Of a stretch of 64,000 nt of DNA, positions 21,604-33,435 are shown one piece after another. The DNA comes from Pyropia yezoensis (taxonomy: Eukaryota > Rhodophyta > Bangiophyceae > Bangiales > Bangiaceae). The notes below the pieces were generated by a model, which saw only the letters and a list, made by a program, of their open reading frames with translations, was not told the DNA's origin and did no database searches. Each line of letters starts with the position of its first letter. The stretch's first letter is position 1. A program made the position numbers and the translations under genes. The stretch spans positions 16,477,346 through 16,541,345 of the forward strand of contig CM020618.1 of NCBI GenBank assembly GCA_009829735.1. The letters are read 5' to 3'.

Positions 21604-23243
21604 ATGGACGTCGACCGGGGCAGCGGGACCAGTTCGACTCAAGGGCCCACCGGGGGGCACGACGACCATGCCGCGGGTCAAGAGGAAGAAGGCGCGGGCC
21701 AGTTGTACGTCGACGTGGTCGGTATGGTCCCGGAGAACTTCACGCCCGGGGCCCGCAAAGCTTGGGGTCGAGAGCAGGCCCGCGGCTGGGTCACGACGAC
21801 TTCGGCACACGCTTCTTTCCGGGCCATTGACGGGCCCATGGTGGGGAACTCCTTTCGTAAGCAGATGGCCAAGTTGCCCGAGGCGCGGGTCCGATGAGGG
21901 CCGACCGGGCCAACTCGATCACGGTGGTCCGTCACTCCGGCGAGGTGGGCTACGTGACCCGGTACAAGGATGTGCGGGCCAAGATGGAACAGTTGGGGTC
22001 TCCTATGCCGATGGCACCCATGGCCCAATACGTTCTCGCGGCCCCCCCGTTCCTGGACCACGACTGCTTCCAGGCGGACCCCAAGGACCTGGTTACGAAT
22101 CGTCACCACCGGGACAAGATGTGCTTCCTCGTGGACTACCACCAGCAAGACTTCCCTAGCTGTCCCGTTGGCGTCAGGGCCCTTCATTACGTGCGGGTCC
22201 CTCACTGGTTCAAGGGTGTCGACATTCCGTTTGGGTCCGTGATCGCGCTTCCCGTGGTCCATTGCTACTTCCGGGACATGCTAAGGGCCAACGATTTGTT
22301 CACGTGGAACGTCTTCAAGTCCAAATGGGCCGTGACGGCCGGGGTCTTCCTGCTCAACGGGGCCCTGTGCGGGGCCAAGGCTTGGCTCTACTCTCAGACC
22401 TTGCGCACGTGGATCCGGCGTGTGACCCCAGAGTTCATCTGCCAAAACCGTGACGGGCCAGTCGCCGCGGCGGCGAGGGACCTGAAGGCCCTCCTCGACT
22501 TGCTGGACCAAGTAACCCCTGTCGCCGGTCTGGAGGCCCGTCTTCTCCGTGAGCGTGGCCCTGATCGGATCCGTTCGACATGGATCAAGGTCTCTTTCGA
22601 GTCGGTGGCCGGGGTCTGGTCAGCAGTTGTCCATGAGGACTTGACCCCGCTGGCCCTTCCGTATTCTTCCGATGTTCTTGAGAGCCGTACGATCCTGGCC
22701 GGGGACTGTGACGCGGGACCAGCGGATCATTCTGGCTCCCTAGACCCGGGCGTCCGCCATCTCGGGGTCTCGTCGGGGTCAACTGGTGGTCGCCGGACTC
22801 CCGTGTCGGGTCCTACTGTTCTTGTAGCCAACCTCCTGGGCCACGGTGATGTCCCGGATTCGGACCTGGCGGAGCTAGAGTGGCAGCTCCCCCCCTTGTC
22901 CGCGCTGGCCCTCCGAAGTCTTATCGGCGGATCCGTGGGGCAGTTGGAGTCGGCCCGGGTGGGCACAGTGGTTGCCGCAAGCCTTCACACTTTGGTCAAT
23001 GTTGGGTCACGTCTGGCCAAGTGGACCCGAGCTCAAGCGACCCTGGACACCCCGGACTACAAGGCCCTCCTGGATATCGTGGACCGTAACGGGCTACGTA
23101 CGGACCTGGCCCATGAGCTGGGCGAGGCCACCAAGATGGCCCAGATCGAGTGGCGGGGCGAGGCTCCGGGGTCCCGTGTGCGTGGTCGGGACGATATGGA
23201 CCCGGAAGAAGATCCGCGTGCGGAGACTCGTGGCCGTTACTAA
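21604..23243 (+). pseudogene. Antisense ORF (aORF) of element B, unknown function, one frameshift
   Basis: Two overlapping plus-strand frames (ATG 21604 to 21897, and 21894 to 23243; about 97 and 449 aa) read as one protein with a single-base shift near 21893. I do not recognise a known domain. It aligns by eye over its length with the antisense ORF of element C. Shared blocks include an APPFL segment, V-D/E-I-P-F/V-G (near 22218) followed by YF-x-D-x-L, a KVSFES-like block (near 22587) and a C-terminal segment around LHTLVNVGSRLAKW (near 22990). It is convergent with B pol, 360 bp away. It ends in a charged Asp/Glu/Arg tail. Confidence 0.6.
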
Positions 23244-23603
23244 GCAATCTTTGTAGTCTGGTGGGTCGTCATCTTGGCTGTCCCTTTTCTTCTTTTTCTT
23301 CTTGAGTGTGCTTGGCCCTCTCTCCATGATATTGTAATCCATAAAGGTCCGTCTTGCGTCTTATCCTCTTGTAGCAGTGGGGCCTAAGTGGTCTTGGAGC
23401 ATACCGGGTCTTTGGGGTTGAGAGGGATTTGTGGGAGCCGGACTTGAAGGGGTTCCAAAAAATAGGGTTCAACATGGATAATCTTGAGGTACTCCCCCCT
23501 TTCTCTTTTCCCATCCTCCTGTCAAGTACAGACCCCCTCGATTCATATATAAGGGGTCCTGATATCCATAGGAATTACCTTAACGGGGGACAAAGGAGAG
23601 AGG
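23244..23603. other. Element B convergent intergenic spacer
   Basis: 360 bp between the 3' ends of the antisense ORF and pol. It has a CTTTTCTTCTTTTTC tract near 23283 and is less GC-rich than its surroundings. It is the natural place for both polyadenylation sites, but no signal could be fixed. Confidence 0.4.
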
Positions 23604-26600
23604 TCAAGCTCTGGCCCATAGATCTGCACCAGGTTCCAGGCACCAGGGCCACACGAAATAGATGGCCTTGAAGGGTTCCAGCAGGGCCAATGCCTGTTCC
23701 TCTTGCATGGGGGGCTCTGTCCCAACACGTAGGCAGTACTGAGTCACCTTGGCCCTGTCGAACTTGTGCCAAGGTTCCCAAGTGTCCTCTTCAGATGTGT
23801 AGCCCCACCACCGGACCAGTAGCCAAAGGTTCCCATCCTGGTCCCGGTCGTGGCCCACAAAACGTTCCCACACGAACGAAAGACCAGTGTCATCGTGGTC
23901 CAAAGGCACTACTGGCTCCTGCGGGCCATGTATCATAGTCGAGGAATCAAACTGGCCTGCAGGGGTCGGGGCGCGGGCCACGTGATCACTGCTAATACGG
24001 TCCGGGTAGCCCTTGGCCAGGACAGTGAACGTGTGACTGTCCCTCTTGAGGATCCGGTAGGGGCCTTCGACTTTCTGGTCCAGCTTCTTGCGGTCCTTGG
24101 CATGAGTGTCCACGTAGACCCAGTCTCCGGCTCTTAGGGCCTGATTTACCGTATTGACCCGTCTATCATAACTCTTCTTGTACCTTCGCTGGGCCATCTC
24201 GAGGTTCTTGCGGACCGTGAAGGCCAAGTCACGTAAGTGGGCCCGTCTCTGTTCCCGAATCTCTCTCGCTGTCCCCTTAAACTTCTTGGGATATGGGGAC
24301 TCGGGCAGCCGGTCTAGTGCAAACGTGCGGACCCTCTCTGGGGTCACAAACTCAAACGGGGCCACGCCTGTGATCTGCTGGGGCCTCGTGTTGTACGCCA
24401 CGGTCAAGACTGATACCAACTCGTCCCATTGGTCCTGGTGGTCCTCGATATAGGTCCGAAGCTGGGCCACAATGGTCCTGTTGTACCGTTCAACCTGGCC
24501 CTGCGTCTGGGGATGATAGGTGGTCGAGGTAATATGCCGGATCCCAAGCATCCCAACGACTCCACTGAAATGAACTGAGGTCAACTGGGGCCCGTTGTCG
24601 GTCAGTAAGGTATCAGGTGGCCCATAAGATGCGACCCATGTATCCAGAAACGCCGAGACCACAGTCTCTGCGTCTTGGTTCGGGATCGGGACCACCCGGG
24701 TCAGCTTCTGAACCTGTCAACGATGACCAAAAGATATTCGTTCCCGTTAGCTGTCTCAGGGAGGGGTCCAAGTAGGTCCAAACAGACGTCCGTAAAGGGA
24801 TCAGTGGCCGGAAAAAGGCGCAACAAGTTGGTCCTACGCCGGCCCTGAACCTTGCCCTTGGCACATGAGGGACAGTTGGAAACGAAAGAGGCCACGTCGG
24901 CCACCATAGTGTCCCAATAAAAGCTCCGCCTCATGGACGTGTACATCTTGTTGACCCCTGGATGGCCCGCGTGTCCCGGCTCGTGTTCCAGCGTAAGCAC
25001 TTCCTTCTGTAGGGCCTTGGGAACAATAATCTGGACTGCACGATCCAGAGGGGCCAGGCGGACCAGTAGACCGTCCGGCGTCTCTCCGAAGCGAGACTTG
25101 GGGTTCCGGTTCATCTCCACTCGGATCTCCTTGCATCACGGGTCCATTGCTTGGCCCTGGATGATCCTCTGGACCGAAAGGGGCGGGTACCTCTTGCTAT
25201 TCTTGAAGTTCGGTCGGGTCCAACCTGTCGCGAAGTTGGCCAGCGTGAGCAGGGACGGGATCTCATCCGGTATGGGCCTGTCGTCGGCTCCGGCTGTGGC
25301 CAAACGGGACATCACGTCTGCTGCGTGGTGGTGCTGGCCCGGCCTGGACTCCACGGTATAGTTGAACTCAGCGAGTCGTAGGCGCCAACGGGCCAAGCGT
25401 CCATGGGCCTCGTCCATATGGAGCATCCATTTCAGAGCCGTGTGGTCCGTCCGGACAATGAATCGGGTCCCTTGAAGGTACGGTCTCAAAAGAAAAAGGG
25501 CCCATACAACGGCCAAGCATTCCCGTTCACTGGTACTGTAGTTCTGTTCCGCACTGGGCAGTACTCTACTCCAGAATCCAACGGGCCTGTAGGCTCGGTC
25601 CTCCTGCTCCTGTAGCAAGACGCATCCAATCTGGGCCGCGCTAGCATCGGTATCAACAATGTACTGGCCTGTGCGTCTCGGTAGGGCCAGGATGGGAGTG
25701 TGGGTCAGTCGGTACTTGAGCTCCTCAAACGAGTCTGTCTGGGCCGGAGTGAACGGGGGCAGAGGGTCAGGGACCTTACTACTCATCATGGCCAGAAGAG
25801 GACGGGCCACCTTAGCGTATTCCTTGACGAACCCGCGGTACACGTTGCACATGCCTAAGAAACTGCGCAGGTCCTTCTTGGTCCTTAGGGTCTTGGCTTG
25901 CCTCAGGCCCACAAGGTTCTTCTCGTTCACTCTCAGTTGGCCCTTGCCGACAATGTGGCCCAGATACTCGACCTCGTCGTGGAACAGAAAGCACTTGCTG
26001 GCCTTGAGGGACACGCCTGCCTTGGTCAGCAGCTGAAAGATCTCCTCTAGATGGGCCAAGTGTTCCTCAGGGTTCTTAGAGAAAACAATGATATCATCAA
26101 GGTACACGAGACAGGTCTTCCACTTGACCCCGGATAGGATCATATCAATGGCCCTTTGGAACGTAGCGGGAGCATTCGTCAGGCCAAAAGGGAGTCGTAC
26201 GTACTTGAAGGTCCCTTCGTGACAGGTAAACGTGGTCTTATCCTGGTCCTCAAGGGCCACAGGGATCTGCCAGTAGCCCGCGTTAGCGTCCAGCATAGAA
26301 AAAACAGTGGCCTCACCCAGGAAGTCGATGCAATCGTCCATCCTGGGCAGTGGGTACGTGTCCTTCACCGTGATATCATTGAGCCGTCTGTAGTCCACGC
26401 AGAATCTTGGGGTCCCATCGGACTTCGGGACCAGTACGACGGGGAAGGACCACTCCGCCTGTGAGGGCTCAATGACTCCAAGGGCCGATTGCTTGGCCAC
26501 CTGTTCCTTGATCAAGTCCCGGTGATGCAGGCCAGTGCGGTACGGTTGGGACCTTATAGGCTTGGCCCCTTCGGTCAACGTGATACGATGCGGCGTGATA

Positions 26601-26680
26601 TCCATCTGGCCCAACTGACCATCCCAGAGTCCCTTGTATTGGTCCATCAGGTCCCGGACCGCTTCATATAGGGCCGGGGG
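23604..26680 (-). pseudogene. Element B pol, downstream part (RT-RNase H-integrase-chromodomain)
   Basis: From the C insertion point leftwards: RT (FCVDYRRLN, CLVYLDDIIVF near 26100), RNase H (VDTDASAAQIG, then FIVRTDHTALKWML), the integrase finger and DDE core (LTDNGPQ, HPQTQGQVE near 24510) and a chromodomain (LWLLVRWWGYTSEEDTWEPW). Damage: TGA at 25136-25138 and a one-base frameshift near 24705 at the conserved DRFxKLT. The upstream protease part is at 43614-44803; the frame runs on across the 5-bp duplication. Confidence 0.92.
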
Positions 26681-27251
26681 TGTAGCATCCCTGGCCCCGA
26701 CTTGGCGCCGACCCGGGACTACAACCAGAGGGCACCAGGTGCCAGAACACGCCCGCCGTGTGGTGATGGTTGGCGGCCGTGGCCCGTGCCCGGCACTGGG
26801 ATGCGGTGGACTACGCTATCCACACGTGAGAGAGGGATTTCTGATGGGTTTTTGCATACTTGTGAGGGACTTGATTTGAGAGAATTTGAGTGTGAGATTA
26901 GTGGGTGGGAATAGAATTAGTAGTGATAGTGGCCCCCGACCTGACGAGGTTAGACTCGGGTCGGGGCCACTCGGGGTTATGGGGGGGCTACCTGGCCAAC
27001 GTGCCGAGGCTCCCCCAGATGCACGTTAAGAGGGACAGCGAGGCGCCCTTGGCCCGCGCCCTCAGGTAAAAGACAACTGCGCGTTTGCTTTCCTCTTCCC
27101 CGTGTGCACTACCGTGCGTATCTGTTTGCTCTGCGAGCAGGCACGTGAGGCAACAGGCATACCATTCTCGTAGTTCCCCTTTCTATGTTACCTGTCCCTT
27201 TCCCCCGAGGGATATAGACACGTGTCTGAGAGGATCGAGTTTTATACCACA
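26681..27251 (+). repeat. 5' LTR of element C
   Basis: 571 bp, TGTAGCATCC ... GTTTTATACCACA. It holds an inverted repeat near 26932-26970 (GGCCCCGACC on both arms, gtggcccccgac / gtcggggccac), a likely hairpin. It pairs with 43043-43613. Confidence 0.93.
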
Positions 27252-27255
27252 TATT

Positions 27256-27272
27256 TGGTGGAGCAGCAGGGG
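27256..27272 (+). other. Primer-binding site of element C
   Basis: TGGTGGAGCAGCAGGGG begins 4 nt after the LTR end. It is shared with B (46621-46636) and, with one change, with E1. Confidence 0.72.
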
Positions 27273-27463
27273 ATGATTGGAGTGTTTGAGAAGAGACATT
27301 TGGGAGCAGCGGTTGGGTTGTTCCTGTTCTGTCTTTTTCGGTGGTTTGGGAATTTTTTGCACCCGTTCACGGGAATTCCATTCCTGGCTCTCCAACCCCT
27401 CTCTTGTGGTCTGGCGATCTTTGGACACGCAGGCAACTGGACTGTGGCTGTCAAGAGACCAAC

Positions 27464-29224
27464 ATGGCTACCCTCCCTGGCACGACGGTGCCCGAAGGGG
27501 TAGACCCCGCGTCCCTTGACGCATCCCTGGTCACCGCGGGGGACGGTGCCCAACCCGGCGTTCTCCCTACGGGTGAAGCAGACCTGGGTGTGACATCCGG
27601 TAGCGGACTGGAGTCCACAGGCGGCCAAGCACCACCTGCTCCCGTTCCTCCGGCTGTTCCTCCTGTGGGAGCCACCCCGGGGTCAACGGCGTTTGAGTCC
27701 GCTCGCAGCAGACGTCTCCCTCCTGTCGGTTCTACTCCTCAACCTCCAGGGATAGCCCCTGGTGTGTTTACTCCTGGACCCACACATGGCAGCTGGGTGT
27801 ATGCACCTCTTCCTGTGGGCACTAGCGATGCCAGAGACCCCGTTGTGACTGGTTCTACGGGTCTCCCTGAGACCTCGACTCCTGGGACCGGCCAAGCTTT
27901 TCCTCCCCTTGCATCCTATGGGGCGGGGAGCTCCAAGACCGGTAACCGGAGCAGCCGAAGGCGTCGGCGTCATCGCCGTCGCTGTAGCACCAGCGAGACC
28001 AGTTCCTCCAGCTCTGAGGAGGGATATGATTGGGATGCATCTCCCGGTCCCACCCGGCGCAGGCTAGTCGAGTTTGACTTCCCTGCCCACCAAGTGGGAG
28101 ATGCCACCCTGAACAAGGTCACGTATTGGGGTAACTACCGGCTGGAGAACCAAGACCAAGGTTACACCCGGAAGATGGCCAAGAAGATGGCGTCCCTGAA
28201 CCGGCGAATGCAGCCGAGCTTCGGGGGACATCCTAAGTTTTCCGGGAAGAGACCGGCGCTTATCTTTGCCTTCCTGCGCCGGTTTGTCAAGGCATGCAAT
28301 GACAACGATGTGTCCGAGGGCAAGGCTCTCTACCTCCTGGTTAACTTCATGACCGGAGAAGCGGAACAGCGGTTTGCACAGGTTCTACCAGACTCTGCCG
28401 GACACATTGTCGGACGTACCGTCGCGAGTTATCCGGAGGCGGTCAACTGGCTCCTGTCCAACTACGCTGACGCGGACTCTCTGCGTAAAGCAGTCGGCAG
28501 GCTGAACCGGGCAACCATGGGAAGACAAGAGACTCCAGAGGCGTTCGCCCGTCGTGTCCGGGAGATGAGCGATGCTTGTGGCAACGTTTACCCTGAGGAC
28601 AGGCTCAAGATGATCTTCTCGGAAGGGCTTCCTGAATATCTTCAAGTGGATGCGGAGAACTACAACCAGGAACATCAAGAACATACCTTCCAGCAGTTGA
28701 TGGCCTACACCCAGGGCAAGTACCGGCAAGCCAGGGCCCTCCAAGCTCCCATGGTATCAACTCCCAAGCCGTTGTCGCGAGTTCGACCCGGACCCGACAA
28801 GTATAAGGGAGGTAATAGCCCTGTACCGGTACTCGCAGTTGGCGAGGCCTCACCCATGGGGTCAGGGGACAAGTGGGGCGGCTTCGTTTCCAAGGAGCAA
28901 CCATCCCTGGTAGCCCCCAAGCAACTCAAGAACCAGCGGTTCCGGTCTTGTTGGCTGTGCCAGAAGGAGGATCACATGTCCTACCAGTGCCCGACCATTC
29001 CCAAGGACCTCCAGGAGAAACTCAAGCGTCAAGGACTGGTGTTTGCAAAGGCGGTCAACTGGGCTGACCGGCGAGCACCCTCCAAGATGGACAAGGCACA
29101 GGTACACGCAATCCGAGTGGCAACCTTACAGAGCATCACGGAGGCTCTGGCAAGGGAAGCTCCTACGGACTTTGACCTGGAGACCGAAACCTCTAAGGAC
29201 TCCTCGGACCCGGGAAACGAGTAG
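27464..29224 (+). CDS. Element C gag (complete copy)
   Basis: 586-aa Gag from ATG 27464, the first ATG after the leader in this frame. It has a Pro/Thr/Gly-rich N-terminal third and an Arg-rich SRRRRRHRRR patch followed by a Ser/Glu-rich stretch. The capsid core (KACNDNDVSEGKALY) is close to those of E1 and B, and there is one zinc knuckle CWLCQKEDHMSYQC near residue 500. The ORF is intact. It ends GGA-AAC-GAG-TAG; pol lies in -1. Confidence 0.9.
   Translation: MATLPGTTVPEGVDPASLDASLVTAGDGAQPGVLPTGEADLGVTSGSGLESTGGQAPPAPVPPAVPPVGATPGSTAFESARSRRLPPVGSTPQPPGIAPGVFTPGPTHGSWVYAPLPVGTSDARDPVVTGSTGLPETSTPGTGQAFPPLASYGAGSSKTGNRSSRRRRRHRRRCSTSETSSSSSEEGYDWDASPGPTRRRLVEFDFPAHQVGDATLNKVTYWGNYRLENQDQGYTRKMAKKMASLNRRMQPSFGGHPKFSGKRPALIFAFLRRFVKACNDNDVSEGKALYLLVNFMTGEAEQRFAQVLPDSAGHIVGRTVASYPEAVNWLLSNYADADSLRKAVGRLNRATMGRQETPEAFARRVREMSDACGNVYPEDRLKMIFSEGLPEYLQVDAENYNQEHQEHTFQQLMAYTQGKYRQARALQAPMVSTPKPLSRVRPGPDKYKGGNSPVPVLAVGEASPMGSGDKWGGFVSKEQPSLVAPKQLKNQRFRSCWLCQKEDHMSYQCPTIPKDLQEKLKRQGLVFAKAVNWADRRAPSKMDKAQVHAIRVATLQSITEALAREAPTDFDLETETSKDSSDPGNE
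29212..29218 (+). promoter_or_regulatory. Putative -1 frameshift heptamer G GGA AAC (element C)
   Basis: It lies in the gag frame as G|GGA|AAC, one codon before the stop. I checked that the -1 frame is open from here through the start of protease, with no ATG nearby. This supports frameshifting rather than re-initiation. The same heptamer occurs at 36495-36501 in the second copy. Confidence 0.68.
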
Positions 29225-32200
29225 GGCAGGCGCTCTCCCCAAGTGTCTTCCCGAATCTCCGACGGCAGGGTACTTCTACCTGTTCTCCCCTTGCGTGCCG
29301 GGAGAAAGGACGGCAGTTACCTGCTCAACCGGTAGCCGCCTGGACACCCTGTTTGTTCAAGGGGACATTGCTCGTCCTGCGTAAAGAAAACCTCAAGATT
29401 AATGCTCGTATGCGTGTGGGGGATAGTCTCCTCCAAGCTGTTACGCCGGTGGTTGACACGGGAGCCGGACCAAGCGTCATCACTGAGAACCTGTTACCTC
29501 CGGGCTGGCGTCGACATGCCTGGAGAGCGCCTACCCGGACTCATATCGTCGACGCTTCGGGTCAAACCCTACGACCGCTTGGCCGTCTTCCTGTCGCCAT
29601 CTATGTCAACAATGAACCAATGCTTTTTCCCTTTCTAGTAGTCAAGACCCTATCAGTCCCCCTCATCCTAGGCTGGGACTTCCAGAAGCAGCATGTCAAG
29701 AGCATCCTACCCGGAGAAGGGAAGGTCCAGTTCAACCATGGGTTTGTGTCACCGGTATTGGAACATCTGGACGCCAAGGTTCGTGTAGCCAAGAGCAAGA
29801 GGGAACGCATCCCACCCTCTACCTTGACTCTCTTCAAACCGGGGCTCCTACCTCCTCGCTCGGAGACCAAGGTTCAAGTAACGACCCGGATTACAGGTCA
29901 ATGCCTGATCTACGGACGTAAGGAATTTCTGGCGAAACACCGGTTATACTTGGCCCACGGACATCACAAGAAGGTAGAAAGGCACACCCCGTTCTCGGTG
30001 CTAATCGTCAACGTGAGCCGGAAGCCAATAACCCTCGCCAAGGGCACCCGAGTTGGTACAGCAGAGCCTTACCGGGCATCCGCCCGTGCTATGAGCAAGG
30101 AAGACCTCCTGAACCTGCAACAAGAACTGGCATCCAACTTGACGGCCTTAGACGTACCTCCGAAGCAAGAGCAGGCTGGCAGCGCTACTCCGAAACCCGA
30201 ACAAGCACCACCCGGGATGCCGAAGGTCAAGAAAGAAAATGTCTCTCCCGACTTGAAGGAGGCACTGGAGAAGCTTCTCCAGGAATATCGGCACCTGTGG
30301 TCGGGAGAGCTGGGCAAGATGGACGCCACTCTACACTGGATTCAACTCAAGCCGGAAGCTAAGCCAGTGCACATGCAACCATATCGGGCCGGACCTCATC
30401 GCCGGGATGAGATTGAGAAGCAGGTTAACAAGATGCTCAAGATGGATGTTATCGAGCCGTCTGATGGCGAGTGGGCTTTCCCGGTGGTAGTCGTCCCGAA
30501 AACCGGCGGTCACTTCCGTTTCTGCGTTGACTACCGGCGCCTGAACGAGATGACAGTCAAGGACGTATACCCGATACCCCGGATGGATGATTGCCTCGAC
30601 TTTCTTGGTGATGCCACCCTCTTCTCGACGCTGGATTGTAATGCCGGGTACTGGCAGATCCCTCTGGCTGACGAGGACAAGGACAAGACCACCTTCACGT
30701 GCCACCTGGGACTATTCCGGTGCAAGCGTCTTCCTTTTGGTCTCACCAATGCTCCGGCGACCTTCCAAAGAGCCATCGACATCATCCTGTCCGGGCTAAG
30801 GTGGAGAACATGTTTGGTCTACCTGGATGACATTATCATTTTCTCCAAGACCCCAGCGGAACACCTGGAGCACCTTCGGGAGGTCCTGGCCCTCCTGTCC
30901 AAGGCTGGAGTTACCCTCAAGGCCGAGAAGGGCCACCTGTTTGAGACTGAGGTGGAGTATCTGGGGCATGTGCTGAGTCCGGGGGAGCTCCGAGTCAATG
31001 AGAAGAACATCAAGGCCCTCCGGCATACACGGCAACCCAAAACCCAGACGGAACTCAAGAGCTTCCTGGGTATGTGCAACGTCTATCGCCGGTTCGTACG
31101 GGACTATGCTCTGATTGCCCGGCCACTGACCAAGCTGACCAGCAAGAAGCTCCCCGCACAACTCCCGGTGTTCGACGAGAAGCAGACCGCGGCCTTCGAA
31201 GAGCTCAAGAAGCGCCTGACCACCACTCCAGTACTGGCGTTACCCAAGCGGGAGGGCCAGTTTGTTCCGGAGACGGATGCCTGTGGCGTCCAGGTGGGGT
31301 GCTCACTACTCCAGCAGCAACCTGATGGGCACTTTCTCCCGATAGGCTACTACAGTCGCGTCTTGACTCCAGCTGAGAAGAACTATTCCACGACCGAGCG
31401 CGAGTGCTTGGCAGTCGTCTGGGCTTGCTTCCTGTGACGGCCATATCTTGAAGGACAAGAGTTCCTCATCCGGACGGATCACGCCAGTCTAAGGTGGCTG
31501 CTATGCATGGACAGCAGTCAAGGAAGGGTCGCCCGGTGGCGCCTACGCCTTTCGGAGTTCAAGTACAAGGTGTGCACCAGAGCAGGGAGGGAGCACCACT
31601 GCGCCGACACCATGTCCCGGCTGGAGACTCCTGCAGCCGATACCGGTCCTATCCCGGAGGAAATACCTTGCTTCATCCTCCCGAATGTCGGATGTGGCTG
31701 GCACGCCCCCCTGTACGAGACACCTGAAGCTCATCAACCGGTGACCATTCACCGGATGCTGGAGGCACAACTGACGGATCCTCAATGCTTGGAGCTTCGC
31801 CACCAAATGGACCTGAACCGGAACAGTCGTTTCTCCGAGTCTACGGACGGACTCCTAGTACGGGTGTCACCCTTCGATGGGGCCACTCAAGTCTACGTAC
31901 CCCGGGGCCTACGAGCTGACATCCTACGCCTGGAGCACTCGTCTCCCCAGGCCGGACATCCTGGTATCAATCGGATGTATGCTTCCATGAGACGACACTA
32001 TTACTGGGAAACCATGGCCAGTGACGTCCATAAGTACCTGGAGGCTTGTGTCTCGTGTGCAAGGAACCGGTTGTCCCAGAGGAGGAAGACTTCTAAGCTA
32101 CGCCTATTCCCTGCGGCGGAGCCCTTTGCAAGCTTAAGCATGGACATCCTGGGGCCCCTACCTGAAACATCCAGTGGCAACATATACCTGCTCATCATTT

Positions 32201-33312
32201 GTGACCGGTTCTCCAAGTTCACTCGAGCAATCCCGCTGAGGACCATCACGGCTCTGGATGTCACGTCAGCCTTCTGCGAGTACTGGATAGCTGCCTACGG
32301 CCCTCCAGACTCCGTCTTAACCGACAACGGTCCCCAGTTTGCATCCCTGTTCTTCCAAGGAGTCTGTGACCTGATGGGCATCAAGAACTTGTACACCACG
32401 ACGTACCACCCGCAAACGAACGGCCAGGTGGAACGATTCAACCGGACCCTTGTAGACATGCTACGGCACTACGTGGAGGAGCACCAAGAAGACTGGGACG
32501 AGCTCCTGGCTGGCCTCACTCTAGCCTACAACTCCCGAGTTCACCGGACAACGGGGGTCGCTCCACTCGACTTTGTCACCCCAAGGCGGCTGACCAACTT
32601 CTCCCTGGAAAGAATACCAGACGGTCTCCAGCCTGCACTGAAGTCAGGTCCCAAGGCAAAGGATGAGTTCCTGGAACAACTGAAGCTCCTGCTCCCAAGA
32701 GTCAAGGAGTCAATCTCGAAGACCCAGGAGCGATACAAGCGGGGCTATGACAAGGGCGTTCGGGAAAAGAACAAGGAACTGGGTGGTGGCGACTGGGTTT
32801 TTGTGGACAACCATAGCAAGGCCCGGGGGAAGCTGGACTCGAAGACGGATGGACCTTATGAGATCCTGAATACGGACGGTTGGACCTTTCTTCTAGACGT
32901 GGATGGCTCCCCGTACCGCGTGAGCAGCGACCATGTCACCCGAGCTCCACCGCCAAGCCAACGGGACTTGACCCGGCGCAAGCGGGCCGCAGTACCCTGG
33001 CTATCCCAAGAAGAAGGTCAGGAATATGTCTACGTCAAGTTTGTGGACCATGCCTGGAGAGACGGACGCCTGTACCTGCGAGTACGCTGGTTCGGTTTTA
33101 ACCCGGCAGATGATACCTGGGAACCCTCAAACCGGCTACGCATCGCGGATGTCTGTGCCTACACGCGACGGAACGGGATAGAGGGCACTCCAGTGGCCAG
33201 AGCCGGCAAGATTCTGGAGTCGGACTCGGAGGAGGACCAAGAGGATGGGGCCAACCAAGACCCTCGGGACGAGCCGAGTTCATCCGCAACGGATGCGGAA
33301 CAAGAGGATTGA
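29218..33312 (+). pseudogene. Element C pol, copy 1, one internal stop
   Basis: Retropepsin (VVDTGAGPSVITE near 29455), RT (FCVDYRRLN near 30520, VYLDDIIIFS near 30820), RNase H (ETDACGVQVG, then IRTDHASLRWLL), the H2C2 finger (HSSPQAGHPG, then CVSCARN), the DDE integrase (LTDNGPQF, HPQTNGQVERF near 32410) and a chromodomain (LYLRVRWFGFNPADDTWEP near 33075) with an acidic tail. The only break is TGA 31435-31437 between CFL and RPYLEG. The integrase places it with the chromodomain-bearing Ty3/gypsy elements. Confidence 0.93.
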
Positions 33313-33435
33313 GAAGAAGGGAACGGGTATATCAAGGAGAACACGCAATACAAGCATGGAACAATCAAGGAAAACAAGCACCCGCTCGGGCAACCCTTCT
33401 CTCCGCCTCTTCCCTCCTCGCTTCTCCCAAGACCT

